Below, in pieces: positions 17,555 to 27,451 of a DNA stretch of 64,000 bases (the stretch's first letter is position 1; each line of letters starts with the position of its first letter). Source of the DNA: Rhizobiales bacterium IMCC20636 (GTDB taxonomy: Bacteria > Pseudomonadota > Alphaproteobacteria > Rhizobiales > GCA-2746425); the NCBI GenBank assembly GCA_016865015.1, contig CP018226.1, forward strand, positions 4,061,001 through 4,125,000. The letters are read 5' to 3'. Below the pieces are notes generated by a model. The model was not told where the DNA came from, searched no databases, and worked only from the letters and a program-made list of their open reading frames with translations. The position numbers were made by a program, and so were the translations under genes.

Positions 17555-18586
17555 TCAGGCGGCAGATTTGGCTTTCAGCAGTCCGCGATTGACCAGCAAT
17601 TCAGCAATCTGCACCGCATTGAGCGCGGCGCCCTTGCGCAGATTATCAGCCACGACCCACAGATTCAGACCGTTTTCCACCGTGCTGTCCTCGCGGATGC
17701 GTGAAATGAATGTCGCATCTTCACCGGCGCATTCATAAGGCGTGATGTAACCACCATCTTCCCGCTTGTCGATGACGAGGCAGCCAGGTGCTTCACGCAG
17801 GATATCGCGCGCTTCATCAGCAGTAATCTCGTTTTCAAACTCGATGTTGACGGCTTCAGCATGTCCGACAAACACCGGGACACGCACAGCGGTTGCGGTC
17901 AGCTTGATGGATTTGTCGAGAATTTTCTTGGTCTCGGCAACCAGCTTCCATTCTTCCTTGGTCGAGCCATCGTCGAGAAACACATCAATATGCGGAATGA
18001 CATTGAAGGCAATGCGCTTGGTAAATTTGCTGGTCTCCAGGGGGTCGGACACGAATACGGCGCGAGTCTGGGTAAACAACTCGTCTGCGCCTTCCTTTCC
18101 GGCTCCCGATACGGACTGATAGGTTGACACAACAACGCGCTTGATCTTGGCTTTATCGTGCAAGGGCTTCAGCGCCACGACCAGTTGCGCGGTGGAACAA
18201 TTCGGGTTGGCAATGATGTTCTTTTTAGAAAATCCGATGATCGCATCAGGATTCACTTCGGGAACAATCAGTGGCACATCCGCGTCATAACGCCAGGCTG
18301 AGGAATTATCGATGACAACACAACCCTTGGCCGCAATCTTAGGCGCCAGGGATTTCGACACATCACCACCCGCGGACATTATGGCAATGTCGGTGCCTGC
18401 AAAATCGTAATTATCAAGAGCCCGAACCCGTAGGGTCTTGTCACCATAAGAAACTTCAGTGCCCTGGCTGCGACTGGACGCCAGCGCAACCACTTCGTCG
18501 GCTGGAAAACCGCGTTCGTCCAGAATTGACAGAACCTCACGACCAACATTGCCGGTGGCTCCGACAACCGCTATTTTGTAACCCAT
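17555..18586 (-). CDS. asd: Aspartate-semialdehyde dehydrogenase
   Basis: Reduces aspartyl phosphate to aspartate semialdehyde, the branch step to lysine, methionine and threonine. Its 343 residues start at MGYKIAVVGATGNVGRE, a Rossmann NADP-binding loop, with AAAGGA upstream. The in-frame extension to 18655 is rejected. The active-site cysteine is in NPNCSTAQLV, and the substrate motifs QSVSGAGKEG and CAGEDATF are present. It is convergent with dapD. Confidence 0.95.
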   Translation of the reverse strand: MGYKIAVVGATGNVGREVLSILDERGFPADEVVALASSRSQGTEVSYGDKTLRVRALDNYDFAGTDIAIMSAGGDVSKSLAPKIAAKGCVVIDNSSAWRYDADVPLIVPEVNPDAIIGFSKKNIIANPNCSTAQLVVALKPLHDKAKIKRVVVSTYQSVSGAGKEGADELFTQTRAVFVSDPLETSKFTKRIAFNVIPHIDVFLDDGSTKEEWKLVAETKKILDKSIKLTATAVRVPVFVGHAEAVNIEFENEITADEARDILREAPGCLVIDKREDGGYITPYECAGEDATFISRIREDSTVENGLNLWVVADNLRKGAALNAVQIAELLVNRGLLKAKSAA

Positions 18587-18986
18587 TTCATATCCTTTCA
18601 TCGCTCTCCCGCCTGCTTGGCCCGGACACGCATGGCCGGGACTTCTCTCCCCCATAATACCGGCGGAAGAGAGAGCGGCTCATGAGGGAAATCAGGTGGT
18701 TTTAACTGATGTAGTGGTCTTGAAGGTCGTCAGCGGACTGCCCTTCGCACCATCGCGGCACGTGGTTGTTTTCAGTTCCGGCACTGGCTTCAAACCAATT
18801 GACATTCGACCTTGAGGAAAGCTTGCTTTCTGTAATTGCGCGTTCTATGCGGGCAAATGACAAAAGAGTCAATGGACTGCAATTTGCCATATTGCAATCA
18901 TACTTCACTGTCATCAAAGTCAGGTTCAGAATCCGAAAAGAGATTCGCTGGAAATCTACATCCCACCACTGAAAGTTCGCTCTCCT
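18587..18986. other. Intergenic region between asd and a secreted-protein gene
   Basis: This holds the divergent upstream regions of asd (minus) and 18987-19892 (plus). Short open frames exist on both strands, but none has a convincing start or protein-like pattern. I see no RNA fold that I recognise. Confidence 0.5.
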
Positions 18987-19892
18987 ATGTTTGCCTATCC
19001 TGTCAGAATTGCTGCCGTTCTGGTGATTGTCCTGGGCACTGGTCAGGCCGGACTTGCGGCTGAACCTGCCACCGCAGACAATGTAATCCGGCAAGCAAGT
19101 ATTCTGGAGCTGCCGAGCGGTGAAACACGGATGCATTTGGAGCAGGATTCGGCAGGTGTAATGGCACTTGGTGAGGATTTGTCGCTCTCTATGGAGCGCA
19201 AGGGAGACAGAGTTGTCGCCTTTGTCCAGAGCCGGAATGCGGATCACGTCGACCAGCTTTTTGACCTGAAAGTGGTCACACTGCCCCATCGCACGATTGA
19301 AGCGCGCCTTACCGATGTCAATTTTGACGGCATTCGCGATCTGCTGATCGAAACCCAAATTGGCTATGGTGGCGTGAATGTGTTTTTCGATCTGTATCTG
19401 GGGACCAATACGGGATTTGAATCACAAACCGCTGGCCGGGACCTGTCAAATCCGGAGATCGATCCGGACCAGGAGCAGATAACCACAATGCAACGCAGTG
19501 GTCCGGTTTGGCGCCGCAGCGTTTATTTGATCGCAAACGGCAGACCCTATCACTACATGTCGACAACCGCTGCTGGCGACGGCATGGAATATGTGCAGTT
19601 TCTGACACATGATGGCAAACTTGATCAGGAAATGATTACCGACGCTTTGCCTGAAGATCCCAAAGACTGGGAGCCTTTGCGCATTGATCTGCCGGAGGGT
19701 GCCCCGTTTCCGCTTCGCGGCGAACCGGCTGATGACAGCACCACATCAGATGCCCTGCCGGATGGCAGTACCATCGTCGTGCGTCGTCTGAGTGAAGACC
19801 GCAAATATGCGCTGGTCGAGCATACCAAATCACATGTTACCGGGTGGCTGAAAACCGAATGGCTGCCGATGCCCGATGGCGTACGGTTCTAA
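18987..19892 (+). CDS. Predicted secreted protein, SH3-like C-terminus
   Basis: A 301-residue protein with a signal peptide (about 1-25, VLVIVLGTGQAGLAAE). The middle contains ARLTDVNFDGIRDLLIE, an Asp-rich loop of the FG-GAP/XAC2610 kind that may bind calcium, followed by GVNVFFDLYLGTNTGF. The C-terminal 60 residues (GSTIVVRRLSEDRKYALVEH ... TGWLKTEWL) resemble a bacterial SH3 domain. A periplasmic or surface role is likely. No partner gene is adjacent, and the ABC exporter downstream is probably a separate unit. Function unknown. Confidence 0.75.
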   Translation: MFAYPVRIAAVLVIVLGTGQAGLAAEPATADNVIRQASILELPSGETRMHLEQDSAGVMALGEDLSLSMERKGDRVVAFVQSRNADHVDQLFDLKVVTLPHRTIEARLTDVNFDGIRDLLIETQIGYGGVNVFFDLYLGTNTGFESQTAGRDLSNPEIDPDQEQITTMQRSGPVWRRSVYLIANGRPYHYMSTTAAGDGMEYVQFLTHDGKLDQEMITDALPEDPKDWEPLRIDLPEGAPFPLRGEPADDSTTSDALPDGSTIVVRRLSEDRKYALVEHTKSHVTGWLKTEWLPMPDGVRF

Positions 19893-20063
19893 ACCAGATC
19901 CCACATTCAGCACATGCTCCGCATTGAGCTTGGCTCGATTCACGGGCAAGCTGTCACCTAATGGTGACAGACACACCTCCCAATCCTTGATATTCTGTCC
20001 GGCTTTGCTGCGCACTTCACGCGTTTGCCAGCATTGTTGCTGAAACTGATCGGAACTTTCAAA

Positions 20064-21974
20064 ATGCTTGCCGCAATCTACGACTGGTTCGAAAAACGGA
20101 TTGAACCGTTTCCGTCTGACGAGCCAACACGTCCACCGAAAACGCTGATGGCGTTTCTCTGGCATTATTCACGGCCCGTGCTGCCGGTCCTGCTGGTGAT
20201 GTCGACCATCACGGCCATGATCGCAATCATGGAAGTGCTGATGTTCGGGTTCCTGGGATCACTTGTGGACCGCCTGAACGCGTCCAGTCCGGAAACATTC
20301 TGGTCTGACAATGGCTTTTCGCTGTCGCTGATGGGCCTGATGATTCTGGTTTTATTGCCGCTTTCGGTATTCCTGGGTGGCCTGTTGATCCATCAATCCT
20401 TGCTGGGCAACTTTCCGATGATCATCCGCTGGCAGGCGCATCGTTATCTGCTGGGTCAATCCATGAGCTTCTATCAGGATGACTTTGCCGGCCGCATCGC
20501 CACAAAGGTCCTGCAGACCTCATTGGCGGTCCGCGAAGCTGTGATGAAGGTTCTGGATGTTCTGGTATTCGTGACGGTCTATTTCATTGGCGCAATTGTG
20601 CTGGTGGCTGTAGCAGACTGGCGACTAGCGCTGCCATTGCTGGTCTGGCTGGCATGTTACATCTTCCTGCTGCGTCATTTCATTCCGCGCTTGCGCCGGA
20701 TTTCCGAACGTCAGGCCGATGCGCGATCCATGATGACCGGCCAGATGGTGGACAGCTATACCAATATTCTCACCGTGAAACTGTTTTCGCACCGGTCCCG
20801 GGAACAGGATTTCGCACGTGCGGGCATGGATGATTTTCTCCAGACGGTGCATCAGCAAATGCGGCAGGTGACCGCTCTGCAATCCCTGCTCTACGTGATC
20901 AACTGCCTGCTGATCTTCGCCACCAGCGCAGCAGCCATCGGGCTGTGGCTAGCTGCCGATATTTCCACGGGCGCCATTGCCGTTGCTATTGGACTGTCGC
21001 TGCGGCTGAATGGCATGTCGCAATGGATCATGTGGGAATTGTCGGCCTTGTTTGAAAATATCGGCACGGTGGAAGATGGCATCACCACTATGTCCAAAGA
21101 TCGCGACATTACAGATGCTTCAGAAGCACCTGTATTATCGCGGGTTGGCGGCGCAGTGTCGTTTGATCATGTCGGCTTCCACTATGGCAAGCTTGATGCC
21201 CCGCATGGAAGCACCAATAGCGATGACGAAAACGCACCCGCCAAGGGCGTTCTGCACGACATCACGCTTGATATTGCCCCCGGTGAAAAAATTGGTCTGG
21301 TCGGGCGCTCCGGTGCGGGAAAATCAACCTTGGTGAACCTTCTGCTGCGGCTTTATGACGTGGAAAGCGGACGCATCACCATTGACGGTCACAACATTGC
21401 AGACGTCACCCAGAACTCCCTGCGCGGTCAGATTTCCATGGTGACACAGGACACCTCCCTGCTGCACCGCTCTGTCCGGGAAAACATCCTCTACGGACGG
21501 CCCGATGCCAGCGAAGAAGACATGATCCAGGCCGCCACACAGGCAGAAGCCATGGAGTTCATCAACGATCTGGTGGACCCCAAGGGGCGACGCGGCTTTG
21601 AAGCTCATGTCGGCGAGCGCGGTGTGAAACTCTCTGGCGGTCAACGTCAGCGGATTGCGATTGCGCGGGTGCTTCTGAAGAATGCTCCGATCCTCATTCT
21701 CGATGAGGCCACATCGGCGCTCGATTCAGAGGTGGAAGCGGCCATTCAGGAGCAATTGTTCAATCTGATGAAAGGCAAGACGGTGATCGCCATTGCCCAT
21801 CGCCTTTCCACCATTGCGACAATGGATCGTCTGGTGGTGATGGATGGCGGACATATTGTGGAAATCGGCACTCATGAGGCTTTGATTGCCAATAACGGGC
21901 TCTATGCCAGCCTGTGGAAACGCCAGTCCGGTGGCTTTCTGGGCGACATCGACCAAAGCGACGCCGCCCAGTAA
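20064..21974 (+). CDS. ABC exporter, fused permease and ATPase
   Basis: A 636-residue half-transporter that would dimerise in the inner membrane and export a hydrophobic substrate or lipid. The six-helix domain covers about 40-340. The ATPase has Walker A VGRSGAGKSTLVNLL, Q-loop VTQDTSLLHR, signature KLSGGQRQRIAIARV, Walker B ILILDEATSAL and the switch His in IAIAHRLST. An insert of about 20 residues rich in Asp and Asn (SNDDEN-like) precedes the Walker A region. I take the ATG at 20064 rather than a TTG at 20025 that lacks a ribosome-binding site. The substrate cannot be told from sequence. Confidence 0.92.
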   Translation: MLAAIYDWFEKRIEPFPSDEPTRPPKTLMAFLWHYSRPVLPVLLVMSTITAMIAIMEVLMFGFLGSLVDRLNASSPETFWSDNGFSLSLMGLMILVLLPLSVFLGGLLIHQSLLGNFPMIIRWQAHRYLLGQSMSFYQDDFAGRIATKVLQTSLAVREAVMKVLDVLVFVTVYFIGAIVLVAVADWRLALPLLVWLACYIFLLRHFIPRLRRISERQADARSMMTGQMVDSYTNILTVKLFSHRSREQDFARAGMDDFLQTVHQQMRQVTALQSLLYVINCLLIFATSAAAIGLWLAADISTGAIAVAIGLSLRLNGMSQWIMWELSALFENIGTVEDGITTMSKDRDITDASEAPVLSRVGGAVSFDHVGFHYGKLDAPHGSTNSDDENAPAKGVLHDITLDIAPGEKIGLVGRSGAGKSTLVNLLLRLYDVESGRITIDGHNIADVTQNSLRGQISMVTQDTSLLHRSVRENILYGRPDASEEDMIQAATQAEAMEFINDLVDPKGRRGFEAHVGERGVKLSGGQRQRIAIARVLLKNAPILILDEATSALDSEVEAAIQEQLFNLMKGKTVIAIAHRLSTIATMDRLVVMDGGHIVEIGTHEALIANNGLYASLWKRQSGGFLGDIDQSDAAQ

Positions 21975-21984
21975 CCAGACAAAA

Positions 21985-22013
21985 GCAGGCCCCGATTTCG
22001 TGCCGGAGCCTGC
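21985..22013 (+). terminator. Probable terminator after the ABC exporter gene
   Basis: Inverted arms GCAGGCCCCG/CGGAGCCTGC (9 of 10 pairs) have a 9-base loop eleven bases after the stop codon. There is no T run, so it may be a transcript-end hairpin rather than a full intrinsic terminator. Confidence 0.5.
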
Positions 22014-22127
22014 CATCGCGCTCCATGATCTCCAATTCGAAGAAGCTCAGGCAAAAAATTTGAATTTCTTGGGAACCCTCCAGCGCAGGAAGACCGTTAA
22101 CCTGTGTAGAAACTAACGGAGATGAAT

Positions 22128-22604
22128 ATGTCCTACTCAAAATTCCTTGCCATGATTGCAACGTCTACAATCATCATGTTTGGTCTGATGTATCTGAACA
22201 CTTTTGCTTGGGATCACGTGTTCTTCAGTGAAACACGCAGCTACATGGCTTTGTATATGGGTGCGGCCATGGCGATTGTCATGCTTGCATTCATGTTTGG
22301 CATGTACACCAATAAAACAGCAAATATCGTTATCTTCGTCGCGGCCATATTCGTGTTTGCAAGTTCACTTTATCTGGTTCGCAGTCAGGATACGATAGAA
22401 GACGTTTCATGGATGAAGGCAATGATTCCGCACCATTCGATTGCCATCCTGACCAGCAGCCGGGCCAATATTTCAGACCCCCGTGTGCGTCAGCTGGCCG
22501 ACGACATCATCAAGGCGCAGGAATTGGAAATAGAGGAAATGAAGGCGCTTATCGCGGACCTCAATGGTGGACCGGCGGCCACACCTGAAATTGATGGCAA
22601 ATGA
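22128..22604 (+). CDS. DUF305-family membrane protein
   Basis: A 158-residue protein with three predicted membrane segments in the first 95 residues (AMIATSTIIMFGLMYL, ALYMGAAMAIVMLAFMFG, ANIVIFVAAIFVFASSLYLV). A C-terminal DUF305 part follows: MKAMIPHHSIAILTSSRA then VRQLADDIIKAQELEIEEMK. The paired His in IPHHS is the family mark, and relatives are often linked to metal stress, though no activity is established. The start is the ATG with GGAG six bases upstream rather than the in-frame ATG at 22122. Confidence 0.85.
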   Translation: MSYSKFLAMIATSTIIMFGLMYLNTFAWDHVFFSETRSYMALYMGAAMAIVMLAFMFGMYTNKTANIVIFVAAIFVFASSLYLVRSQDTIEDVSWMKAMIPHHSIAILTSSRANISDPRVRQLADDIIKAQELEIEEMKALIADLNGGPAATPEIDGK

Positions 22605-22790
22605 TCATCACGCAAACTGCTGAACCACACCGCTTGGTGAGGGAGGACCATGTCCGTCCCTATGGTTTGCAAGCAAAGGATGCTCCTGACACGGGGTCCG
22701 GCTTTAATTGTGCACTGCAAATGCTGGTGTTTGAATCCTTAGCCTGATAAAAGGCCAGCGCATTGGCAGAGAAGCAAAAGAGTTGGCCTT

Positions 22791-23384
22791 ATGAGCAACC
22801 GCATTGGCAGCCGGTCCAGACAGACCAGTGAAACCGAAATTGACGTGTCTGTCCTGGTGGATGGAACCGGGCAATATGACATTGAAACCGGCGTCGGGTT
22901 TTTCGACCACATGCTGGAGCAATTGGCGCGCCACAGCGGGATGGATTTCAAAATCCGTGCCAAGGGTGATCTGCATATTGATGATCACCACACGGTTGAG
23001 GATGTCGGCATTGCGCTTGGCATGGCGCTGAATGACGCCCTGGGCGACCGGGCTGGGATTACCCGCTATGGCTCCGCTGACCTGCCCATGGATGAGGCGC
23101 TATCACGCGCAGCGATTGATGTCTCCGGCAGACCGTTTCTGGTTTGGAACCTTGCATTCAATGCAGCCAAGATTGGCAGTTTTGATACCGAATTGGTGCG
23201 TGAGTTCTTCCAGGCCTTTGCCATGAATGGCCGCCTGACCCTGCATGTTGAAGGTGTTTATGGGGAGAATAACCACCATATAGCGGAAAGCGCCTTCAAG
23301 GCGGTCGCGCGTGCCCTGCGCGTTGCGATTGCCATGGACAGCCGCGAAACCGGCAAGATACCATCCACCAAAGGCACTCTTTAA
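22791..23384 (+). CDS. hisB: Imidazoleglycerol-phosphate dehydratase
   Basis: Catalyses the sixth step of histidine synthesis (dehydration of IGP to imidazole acetol phosphate). Its 197 residues carry the two manganese-binding repeats: [12 protein letters not shown] with [14 protein letters not shown], and GRPFLVWNL with [13 protein letters not shown]. It is the monofunctional form without the phosphatase domain. It is the first gene of a his cluster that runs to hisE. Confidence 0.96.
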   Translation: MSNRIGSRSRQTSETEIDVSVLVDGTGQYDIETGVGFFDHMLEQLARHSGMDFKIRAKGDLHIDDHHTVEDVGIALGMALNDALGDRAGITRYGSADLPMDEALSRAAIDVSGRPFLVWNLAFNAAKIGSFDTELVREFFQAFAMNGRLTLHVEGVYGENNHHIAESAFKAVARALRVAIAMDSRETGKIPSTKGTL

Positions 23385-23395
23385 AGAGGTTCGGG

Positions 23396-23875
23396 ATGCA
23401 GTCCTATACTGTTCACACGCCGCCATCATCCTCTGAAGATGAGCGCCTGTCCAAGGCTATTTTTGTGCGCGACGGATTTCATCTGGTGGCGTTGATTGCG
23501 CCTCCGCTGTGGCTATTGTGGTATCGGCAATGGCTGGGGCTGGTGCTTTATATTGCGGTGCTGACAGTGCTGGATTTTTCTACCGAGATTGCATCTTTCT
23601 GGACACTCTCGATTATCAATTTTTTGTTTGGGATCGGCATTGCGCTGGAAGCCAGCACATTGCGGCGCTGGCGGTTGAACGCCAACGGGTGGCAACTGGC
23701 AGGCGTGGTGACGGCTTATGATCTGGAAGATGCGGAAGAGCGGTTTTTTGCCGGTCTGAAAACTGACCGCAATTCGTGGACCCTACCGGGCCGCATGACT
23801 TCCGGCATTGCGTCTAACGGCACAAGCCCGACCACCCGACAATCTGTCCCCTCGATCATCGGATATCAACAATGA
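23396..23875 (+). CDS. DUF2628-family membrane protein within the his cluster
   Basis: A 159-residue protein with membrane segments around 30-95 ([49 protein letters not shown]). The pattern [18 protein letters not shown] is that of DUF2628 proteins, which sit between hisB and hisH in many Rhizobiales. AGAGG lies upstream of the start. A role in histidine synthesis is not known; its place may only reflect operon history. Confidence 0.85.
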   Translation: MQSYTVHTPPSSSEDERLSKAIFVRDGFHLVALIAPPLWLLWYRQWLGLVLYIAVLTVLDFSTEIASFWTLSIINFLFGIGIALEASTLRRWRLNANGWQLAGVVTAYDLEDAEERFFAGLKTDRNSWTLPGRMTSGIASNGTSPTTRQSVPSIIGYQQ

Positions 23876-23883
23876 GGCCGTCG

Positions 23884-24576
23884 ATGCGTGTTGCGATTAT
23901 TGACTATGGGTCCGGCAATTTGCGCTCTGCGGAAAAGTCTTTCGAACGGGCTGCCCGCGAACGCGATATCGCGGCGGAGATCGTGGTGACAAATGATCCC
24001 GTCTTTGTTTCCAAGGCAGACCGGATCGTGTTGCCCGGCGTGGGGGCCTTTGCCGATTGCCGTGCCGGGCTGTTTGCAATTGATGGCCTGGTAGATGCCT
24101 TGCGCGAAGGTGTGGAAGTGCGCGCCGTGCCGTTTTTCGGCATTTGTGTCGGCATGCAGCTTATGGCCAGCCGCGGTCTGGAGAAAAGCGTCACCGAAGG
24201 ACTGGGCTGGATTGAGGGAGATGTTGTTCCCATCGAAGTCTCTGACCCTGCCCTCAAGATCCCGCAAATGGGATGGAACACGCTGATTGAACGCCGCGCG
24301 CATCCGGTTTGTGCAAATATTGCGCTGGGCCCTGATGGTCTGAACGCCTATTTCGTCCATTCCTACCATATGGTACCGGTCGATCCGGCGGATATCGTTG
24401 CTGTCACCGATTATGGCGGCCCGGTTACTGCCATGGTGGCGCGTGACAATCTGATCGGCACACAATTCCATCCCGAGAAAAGCCAGCAGCTTGGTCTGTC
24501 ACTGATCGGCAATTTCCTGAATTGGTGGCCGCAGAAAAGCCGGGCCGCGATTGATGCAGTGGCCGCCAGTGCCTGA
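23884..24576 (+). CDS. hisH: Imidazole glycerol phosphate synthase, glutaminase subunit
   Basis: Releases ammonia from glutamine for HisF. Its 230 residues form a class I amidotransferase. The nucleophile is Cys in [11 protein letters not shown], with His and Glu in [11 protein letters not shown]. The start at [13 protein letters not shown] has GAGG six bases upstream, better than the ATG four codons earlier that overlaps the previous stop. HisF lies two genes downstream. Confidence 0.95.
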   Translation: MRVAIIDYGSGNLRSAEKSFERAARERDIAAEIVVTNDPVFVSKADRIVLPGVGAFADCRAGLFAIDGLVDALREGVEVRAVPFFGICVGMQLMASRGLEKSVTEGLGWIEGDVVPIEVSDPALKIPQMGWNTLIERRAHPVCANIALGPDGLNAYFVHSYHMVPVDPADIVAVTDYGGPVTAMVARDNLIGTQFHPEKSQQLGLSLIGNFLNWWPQKSRAAIDAVAASA

Positions 24577-24608
24577 TATGACAATTCTTCAAGAAACCGA
24601 TTGAATCC

Positions 24609-25340
24609 ATGATCCTTTTTCCAGCTATCGATTTGAAAAACGGCCAGTGTGTGCGCCTGAAACTGGGCGACATGGCACAGGCAACCGTCTTCAATGACAG
24701 TCCCGGTGCCCAGGCCAAGGCCTTTCAGGATCAGGGTTTTGAATGGTTGCATGTGGTTGATCTGGATGGGGCCTTTGCCGGGGAGAGCCGAAACGGTGCT
24801 GCCGTCGACGCCATTCTGGCTGCCACCAGCAACCCAGTGCAACTGGGCGGCGGTATTCGCACCCTCGAACATATCGAGGCCTGGCTCTCAAAGGGGCTTG
24901 CCCGGGTTATTTTAGGGACCATTGCCGTGCGAGACCCGGCCCTTGTACGCCAGGCCTGTTCCAAATTCCCCGGACAGATTGCCGTTGGTATTGATGCCCG
25001 CTCGGGCCATGTGGCCGTCGAAGGCTGGGCCGAAACATCTGATCTGACGGTTCTGGATATGGCAAAGCGCTTTGAAGACGCTGGCGTTGCCGCCATCATC
25101 TATACCGATATTGACCGGGATGGAGTGCTGGCCGGGATCAATTGGGACAGCACTCTGGAGCTTGCCAATCATGTGTCGATCCCGGTGATTGCCTCCGGAG
25201 GCCTTGCTTCCATGGATGATATTCTAAGAATGACGCAAGCAGATGCGCAGATTTTGGAAGGTGCCATCTCCGGGCGGGCGCTTTACGATGGCCGGATCGA
25301 CCCGACAGACGCATTGACCCTGTTGAAGAAAGTCGCCTGA
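24609..25340 (+). CDS. hisA: Phosphoribosylformimino-AICAR-phosphate isomerase
   Basis: Amadori isomerase that makes PRFAR from ProFAR, the substrate of the HisHF synthase. Its 243 residues form a TIM barrel, with catalytic Asp in [14 protein letters not shown] and the second Asp in [12 protein letters not shown]. Phosphate loops GGGIRTLE and [10 protein letters not shown] are present. Its stop codon overlaps the hisF start by one base. Confidence 0.95.
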   Translation: MILFPAIDLKNGQCVRLKLGDMAQATVFNDSPGAQAKAFQDQGFEWLHVVDLDGAFAGESRNGAAVDAILAATSNPVQLGGGIRTLEHIEAWLSKGLARVILGTIAVRDPALVRQACSKFPGQIAVGIDARSGHVAVEGWAETSDLTVLDMAKRFEDAGVAAIIYTDIDRDGVLAGINWDSTLELANHVSIPVIASGGLASMDDILRMTQADAQILEGAISGRALYDGRIDPTDALTLLKKVA

Positions 25341-26113
25341 TGCTGAAAATCCGTGTCATCCCGTGCCTTGATGTCAAGGAAGGCCGCGTTGTCAAAGGCG
25401 TCAATTTTGTCGATCTGATTGATGCCGGTGATCCGGTGCAGGCGGCCATTGCCTATGATGCTGCCGGCGCTGACGAATTATGTTTTCTCGATATTACTGC
25501 CAGCCATGAAGATCGTGGCATTTTGCTGCACGTGGTGCGCGAAACGGCAGAACATTGCTTCATGCCACTGACCGTGGGAGGCGGCGTGCGGGAAGTTGCA
25601 GACATCCGCAATCTGCTCCTGGCCGGCGCTGACAAGGTGTCAATCAACACGGCAGCGGTGAAGAACCCGGATTTTGTGCGCGAGGCGTCTGATAAATTCG
25701 GCAATCAGTGCATTGTTGTTGCGATTGATGCGAAACGTGTTTCCGGGCCGGATGAACCGGAGCGGTTCGAGATTTTCACCCATGGTGGGCGTGAGGCAAC
25801 CGGCATTGATGCCGTGGCCTTTGCCAAGCAGGTTGTGGCGCTGGGCGCCGGTGAAATCCTGCTGACCAGCATGGATCGGGACGGCACCAAGATCGGCTAC
25901 AATCTGCCGCTGACGAAAGCCATCGCCGATGCGGTTCATGTGCCTGTGATTGCCTCCGGCGGCGTTGGCAATCTGGATCATCTTGTCGAAGGCGTGACCG
26001 GTGGCCATGCCAGTGCTGTGCTCGCCGCCTCAATATTTCATTTCGGCACCTATACAATTGCCGAGGCAAAGGCGCATATGGCGAAGGCTGGCCTTCCCAT
26101 GCGGCTTGTCTGA
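25340..26113 (+). CDS. hisF: Imidazole glycerol phosphate synthase, cyclase subunit
   Basis: Uses ammonia from HisH to turn PRFAR into IGP and AICAR. Its 257 residues form a TIM barrel, with catalytic Asp residues in [15 protein letters not shown] and VVAIDAKRV. The substrate motifs TVGGGVR and [11 protein letters not shown] are intact. Translation is coupled to hisA through the overlapping TGATG. Confidence 0.96.
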   Translation: MLKIRVIPCLDVKEGRVVKGVNFVDLIDAGDPVQAAIAYDAAGADELCFLDITASHEDRGILLHVVRETAEHCFMPLTVGGGVREVADIRNLLLAGADKVSINTAAVKNPDFVREASDKFGNQCIVVAIDAKRVSGPDEPERFEIFTHGGREATGIDAVAFAKQVVALGAGEILLTSMDRDGTKIGYNLPLTKAIADAVHVPVIASGGVGNLDHLVEGVTGGHASAVLAASIFHFGTYTIAEAKAHMAKAGLPMRLV

Positions 26114-26126
26114 CAACGGAGCTGTC

Positions 26127-26453
26127 ATGAGCAATTTCACACTGAGCGATCTGGAAACCATTATCGAGCAACGCAGCTCTGCGGGTGCGGACACGTCCTA
26201 CACTGCGCGCCTGCTGGAAAAAGGTCCCCTCAAATGTGCTGAAAAATTTGGCGAAGAGGCGGTTGAACTTGCTTTGGCCACTGCAGCCCAGGCGCCGGAA
26301 GATGTGGCGAATGAGGCGGCAGATGTGTTGTATCACCTGATGGTTGTGCTGCGCTCACGCGGGGTTTCACTGGATCAGGTCATGGACATTCTCGGCAATC
26401 GCACCGCACAATCCGGTCTGGCTGAAAAAGCCGCTCGCAAGACGCCTGAGTAA
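26127..26453 (+). CDS. hisE: Phosphoribosyl-ATP pyrophosphatase
   Basis: Second step of histidine synthesis, hydrolysis of PR-ATP to PR-AMP. Its 108 residues form the all-alpha MazG-like fold, with [13 protein letters not shown] and [17 protein letters not shown] carrying the metal-binding acidic residues. The start at [10 protein letters not shown] is supported by GGA upstream; a longer in-frame reading overlaps hisF and is rejected. hisI is not in the window. Confidence 0.95.
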   Translation: MSNFTLSDLETIIEQRSSAGADTSYTARLLEKGPLKCAEKFGEEAVELALATAAQAPEDVANEAADVLYHLMVVLRSRGVSLDQVMDILGNRTAQSGLAEKAARKTPE

Positions 26454-26464
26454 AGAAGCCTTAT

Positions 26465-27439
26465 ATGAGCTTGAACAAACAGTCTGACAGCCCCCTGCAT
26501 GAAGGCTCCCTGTCGCCTTACCGCATCTATGATGTGGAGCGATGGTCGAAGCTGCGTGCCGACACCCAGATGACGCTGTCGATCAATGAAATTCGCAGAT
26601 TGCAGAGCCTCAATGACCCGATATCGGTTGAGGAGGTGGAGCATGTCTATCTGCCGCTTGCGCGTCTGCTGTTCCATTATGTGAAGGCGACACAGAGCCT
26701 GTTTCAGGCAACAGCCCAGTTTCTTGATATGAAAGACCAGAAGGTGCCCTTCATCATCGGGCTGGCCGGGTCGGTTTCGGCTGGCAAGTCCACCACGGCG
26801 CGCGTGCTGCAGGCACTGCTGTCGCGCTGGCCCTCCATGCCCAAGGTGGATCTGATCACCACAGACGGGTTCCTCTACCCCAATGCCGTGCTGAAGGCTG
26901 AAGGGCTGATGGAGCGCAAGGGCTTTCCGGAAAGCTATGATGTCACCGCATTGCTGCGCTTTCTCACCGACATCAAGGCCGGCAAGCCATCGGCAACTGC
27001 ACCGCTCTATTCGCATCTGATCTATGATGTGGTGCCCAATGAAACGGTGACCATCTCCAGCCCGGACATCCTGATTCTGGAGGGGCTGAATGTGTTGCAG
27101 GTCCGTGATCTGCCGCCCGGCGGCGACAGTGTTCCCTTCGTGTCGGACTTTTTTGATTTTTCGATTTATCTGGATGCGGATGAAGCCTTTGTCCAGCAAT
27201 GGTACCGGGAACGGTTCCTGCGGCTGCGAGAAACGGCCTTTCGTGACCCAAAAAGTTTTTTCAGGACCTTTGCCGAATTAACCGAAGAGGAAGCGGTGGC
27301 CACGGCAGATGATATCTGGGCGCGGATCAACCGTCCAAATCTTCTGGAAAACATTCTGCCCACACGCCAGCGTGCAGATCTGATCTTGCGCAAAGGCGCA
27401 GATCACAAGATAGATCAGGTCGCGTTGCGTCGGCTGTAA
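26465..27439 (+). CDS. coaA: Pantothenate kinase, type I
   Basis: Phosphorylates pantothenate, the first and controlling step of coenzyme A synthesis. Its 324 residues have the P-loop [14 protein letters not shown] and the family motifs [21 protein letters not shown] and KGFPESYD. It follows hisE by eleven bases, the usual Rhizobiales order. It is convergent with the 2-hydroxyacid dehydrogenase, twelve bases apart. Confidence 0.95.
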   Translation: MSLNKQSDSPLHEGSLSPYRIYDVERWSKLRADTQMTLSINEIRRLQSLNDPISVEEVEHVYLPLARLLFHYVKATQSLFQATAQFLDMKDQKVPFIIGLAGSVSAGKSTTARVLQALLSRWPSMPKVDLITTDGFLYPNAVLKAEGLMERKGFPESYDVTALLRFLTDIKAGKPSATAPLYSHLIYDVVPNETVTISSPDILILEGLNVLQVRDLPPGGDSVPFVSDFFDFSIYLDADEAFVQQWYRERFLRLRETAFRDPKSFFRTFAELTEEEAVATADDIWARINRPNLLENILPTRQRADLILRKGADHKIDQVALRRL

Positions 27440-27451
27440 ATCGTTTCCGGT

